42,244 nt of DNA from JAEYFP01 sp964566545 (GTDB taxonomy: Bacteria; Bacillota; Clostridia; Lachnospirales; Lachnospiraceae). The notes beneath the pieces were generated by a model. The model was not told where the DNA came from and made no database searches. It worked only from the letters and a program-made list of their open reading frames with translations. Of the stretch, positions 41,063 to 42,244 are shown piece after piece; the stretch's first letter is position 1, and each line of letters begins with the position of its first letter. Location: positions 1 through 42,244 of the forward strand of contig CAZMIX010000018.1 of NCBI GenBank assembly GCA_964566545.1. The letters run 5' to 3'. The position numbers were made by a program, and so were the translations under genes.

Positions 41063-42244
41063 TTATACTTCCTGCGCCACCATTTCTGCCGGAACCTCTT
41101 CTGTTTCAATTTCCACAGCGTCGACAACATCCATCGCATCTGCGATTTCAGCACCCGATATAACATCAGCAACAGTATTTTCCGCACTTTCTGCTTCCAC
41201 TTTTGCGCCGCCTTCTGCCGCCTCGGCGTCTTCTTCCTCTACAACAAGGATATCGGTAGCGCTCGTATCAAGCTGCACGTTGCGATAGCGCTTCATGCCC
41301 GTACCGGCTGGAATCAGCTTACCAATAATAACATTTTCTTTCAGACCAATGAGCGGATCGATTTTACCCTTAATCGCAGCCTCCGTCAGAACCTTCGTCG
41401 TCTCCTGGAAGGAAGCCGCCGATAAGAAGGAACTTGTCGCAAGGGATGCCTTCGTAATACCAAGCATAACCTGCTTGCCCTCTGCCGGCTCTTTGCCGTT
41501 CCGAACAAGCCGTTCATTGATATCCTCTAATTCGAGTGTGTCCACAAGCGTGCCCGGAAGGAATTCAGAGTCACCATTATCCTCAACCCGAACCTTCTTC
41601 AGCATCTGGCGCACGATCACCTCGACGTGCTTGTCATTAATTTCAACACCCTGTAAACGGTATACACGCTGTACCTCGCGAAGCATATAATCCTGTACGG
41701 AACGGACACCCTTGATCTTTAAAATATCGTGCGGATTGACACTTCCATCCGTCAACTCGTCACCGGCTTCGATAATCTGACCTTCCGGATCATCCGAAAT
41801 CTTCGCTCTGGAGCCGTAAGGAATCAGATATATCTTGCTTTCGCCTGTCTCCTCGTTTGTTACGACAACCTCACGTTTCTTCTTCGTATCTCTAATCACC
41901 GCTTTTCCAGCAATCTCGGAAATAATTGCAAGTCCCTTTGGCTTTCTTGCCTCAAAAAGCTCCTCGACACGGGGAAGACCCTGTGTAATGTCATCACCGG
42001 CAACACCGCCCGTATGGAACGTACGCATTGTAAGCTGTGTGCCCGGCTCGCCGATTGACTGCGCGGCAATAATACCGACTGCCTCGCCTACCTGCACCGC
42101 CTCGCCCGTAGCCATGTTTGCACCGTAGCACTTTGCGCAAATTCCGTTATGGCATTTGCATGTTAAAATCGTACGAATTCTCACACCCTCGATCGGTTTT
42201 CCTTTTTTGTCCACCCCAGCGGATAATATTCTCTCAACACGCTT
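41063..42244 (-). CDS. rpoC: DNA-directed RNA polymerase beta' subunit, C-terminal part (runs off the window)
   Basis: The last 393 residues of RpoC; the upstream part lies beyond the right edge, in frame to base 42244. The zinc-binding cysteines (TCKCHNGICAKCYG), EAVQVGEAVGIIAAQSIGEP (bridge/trigger region), GTQLTMRTFHTGG and LPRVEELFEARKP are canonical. The jaw region is followed by KASLATSSFLSAASFQETT near the C-terminus. It ends in an acidic Ala/Glu/Val-rich tail of about 75 residues after the usual core. A strong terminator 40 bases after the stop separates it from the convergent filament operon. Confidence 0.97.
   Translation of the reverse strand, partial: KRVERILSAGVDKKGKPIEGVRIRTILTCKCHNGICAKCYGANMATGEAVQVGEAVGIIAAQSIGEPGTQLTMRTFHTGGVAGDDITQGLPRVEELFEARKPKGLAIISEIAGKAVIRDTKKKREVVVTNEETGESKIYLIPYGSRAKISDDPEGQIIEAGDELTDGSVNPHDILKIKGVRSVQDYMLREVQRVYRLQGVEINDKHVEVIVRQMLKKVRVEDNGDSEFLPGTLVDTLELEDINERLVRNGKEPAEGKQVMLGITKASLATSSFLSAASFQETTKVLTEAAIKGKIDPLIGLKENVIIGKLIPAGTGMKRYRNVQLDTSATDILVVEEEDAEAAEGGAKVEAESAENTVADVISGAEIADAMDVVDAVEIETEEVPAEMVAQEV

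Noticed and set aside
1..42244. CRISPR arrays, tRNA and rRNA genes
   Set aside because: I saw no regularly spaced direct repeats and no cloverleaf or rRNA-like sequence on reading; a tRNA scan would settle this.

Overview
The window looks like a chromosomal scaffold from a gut-type Firmicute, most likely a Lachnospiraceae (Clostridia) member. The evidence is an AGGAGG-type ribosome binding site before almost every gene, the style of the EF-Tu, EF-G and RpoC proteins, the strict-anaerobe rubrerythrin and rubredoxin genes, and Opp and YesMN-type sugar systems. No 16S gene is present, so the family call is inference. There are two assembly gaps: 10 N at 1898-1907 and 100 N at 31705-31804.

Left part (1-13.7 kb, all on the minus strand). 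A regulatory trio (solute-binding lipoprotein, YesM-like histidine kinase, YesN-like AraC response regulator) is read first and ends at an intrinsic terminator. It is followed by an Opp-type ABC importer (binding lipoprotein, two permeases, two ATPases) and a family 3 glycoside hydrolase. The layout suggests sensing, uptake and intracellular hydrolysis of a beta-linked oligosaccharide.

13.9-20.4 kb (minus): an ECF-type transporter operon (fused double ATPase, EcfT, UPF0397-type S component), then a Ca2+-type P-type ATPase preceded by a small two-helix membrane protein under a near-consensus promoter. 20.4-22.7 kb: a decayed IS110-family transposase remnant and a plus-strand ABC-F protein. 22.75-26.0 kb (minus): an operon of a TetR repressor with two clear operators, a membrane protein, a rubredoxin-like protein and a ferredoxin/rubrerythrin multidomain protein, probably for oxidative stress.

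26.2-30.8 kb (minus): rpsL-rpsG-fusA-tuf, with its own consensus promoter and candidate internal promoters before rpsG and tuf. The 3' end of rpoC lies about 10 kb further right (41.06 kb to the window end). Between rpoC and rpsL, which are commonly neighbours, sits an accessory block: an alanine-rich coiled-coil surface protein and a small membrane protein (minus), and a compact ten-gene plus-strand operon at 34.27-41.01 kb.

That ten-gene operon is the most interesting part. It encodes a membrane protein with a degenerate GGDEF domain, an ECF-like sigma factor, a single-pass membrane protein placed like an anti-sigma factor, a transglutaminase-like lipoprotein, a GspF/PilC-type platform protein, four pilin-like or minor-pilin-like membrane proteins and a PilT-type ATPase. 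No PilB, PilM/N/O or prepilin peptidase is in the window. It looks like a reduced, self-regulated type IV filament machine whose only local motor is of the retraction type.
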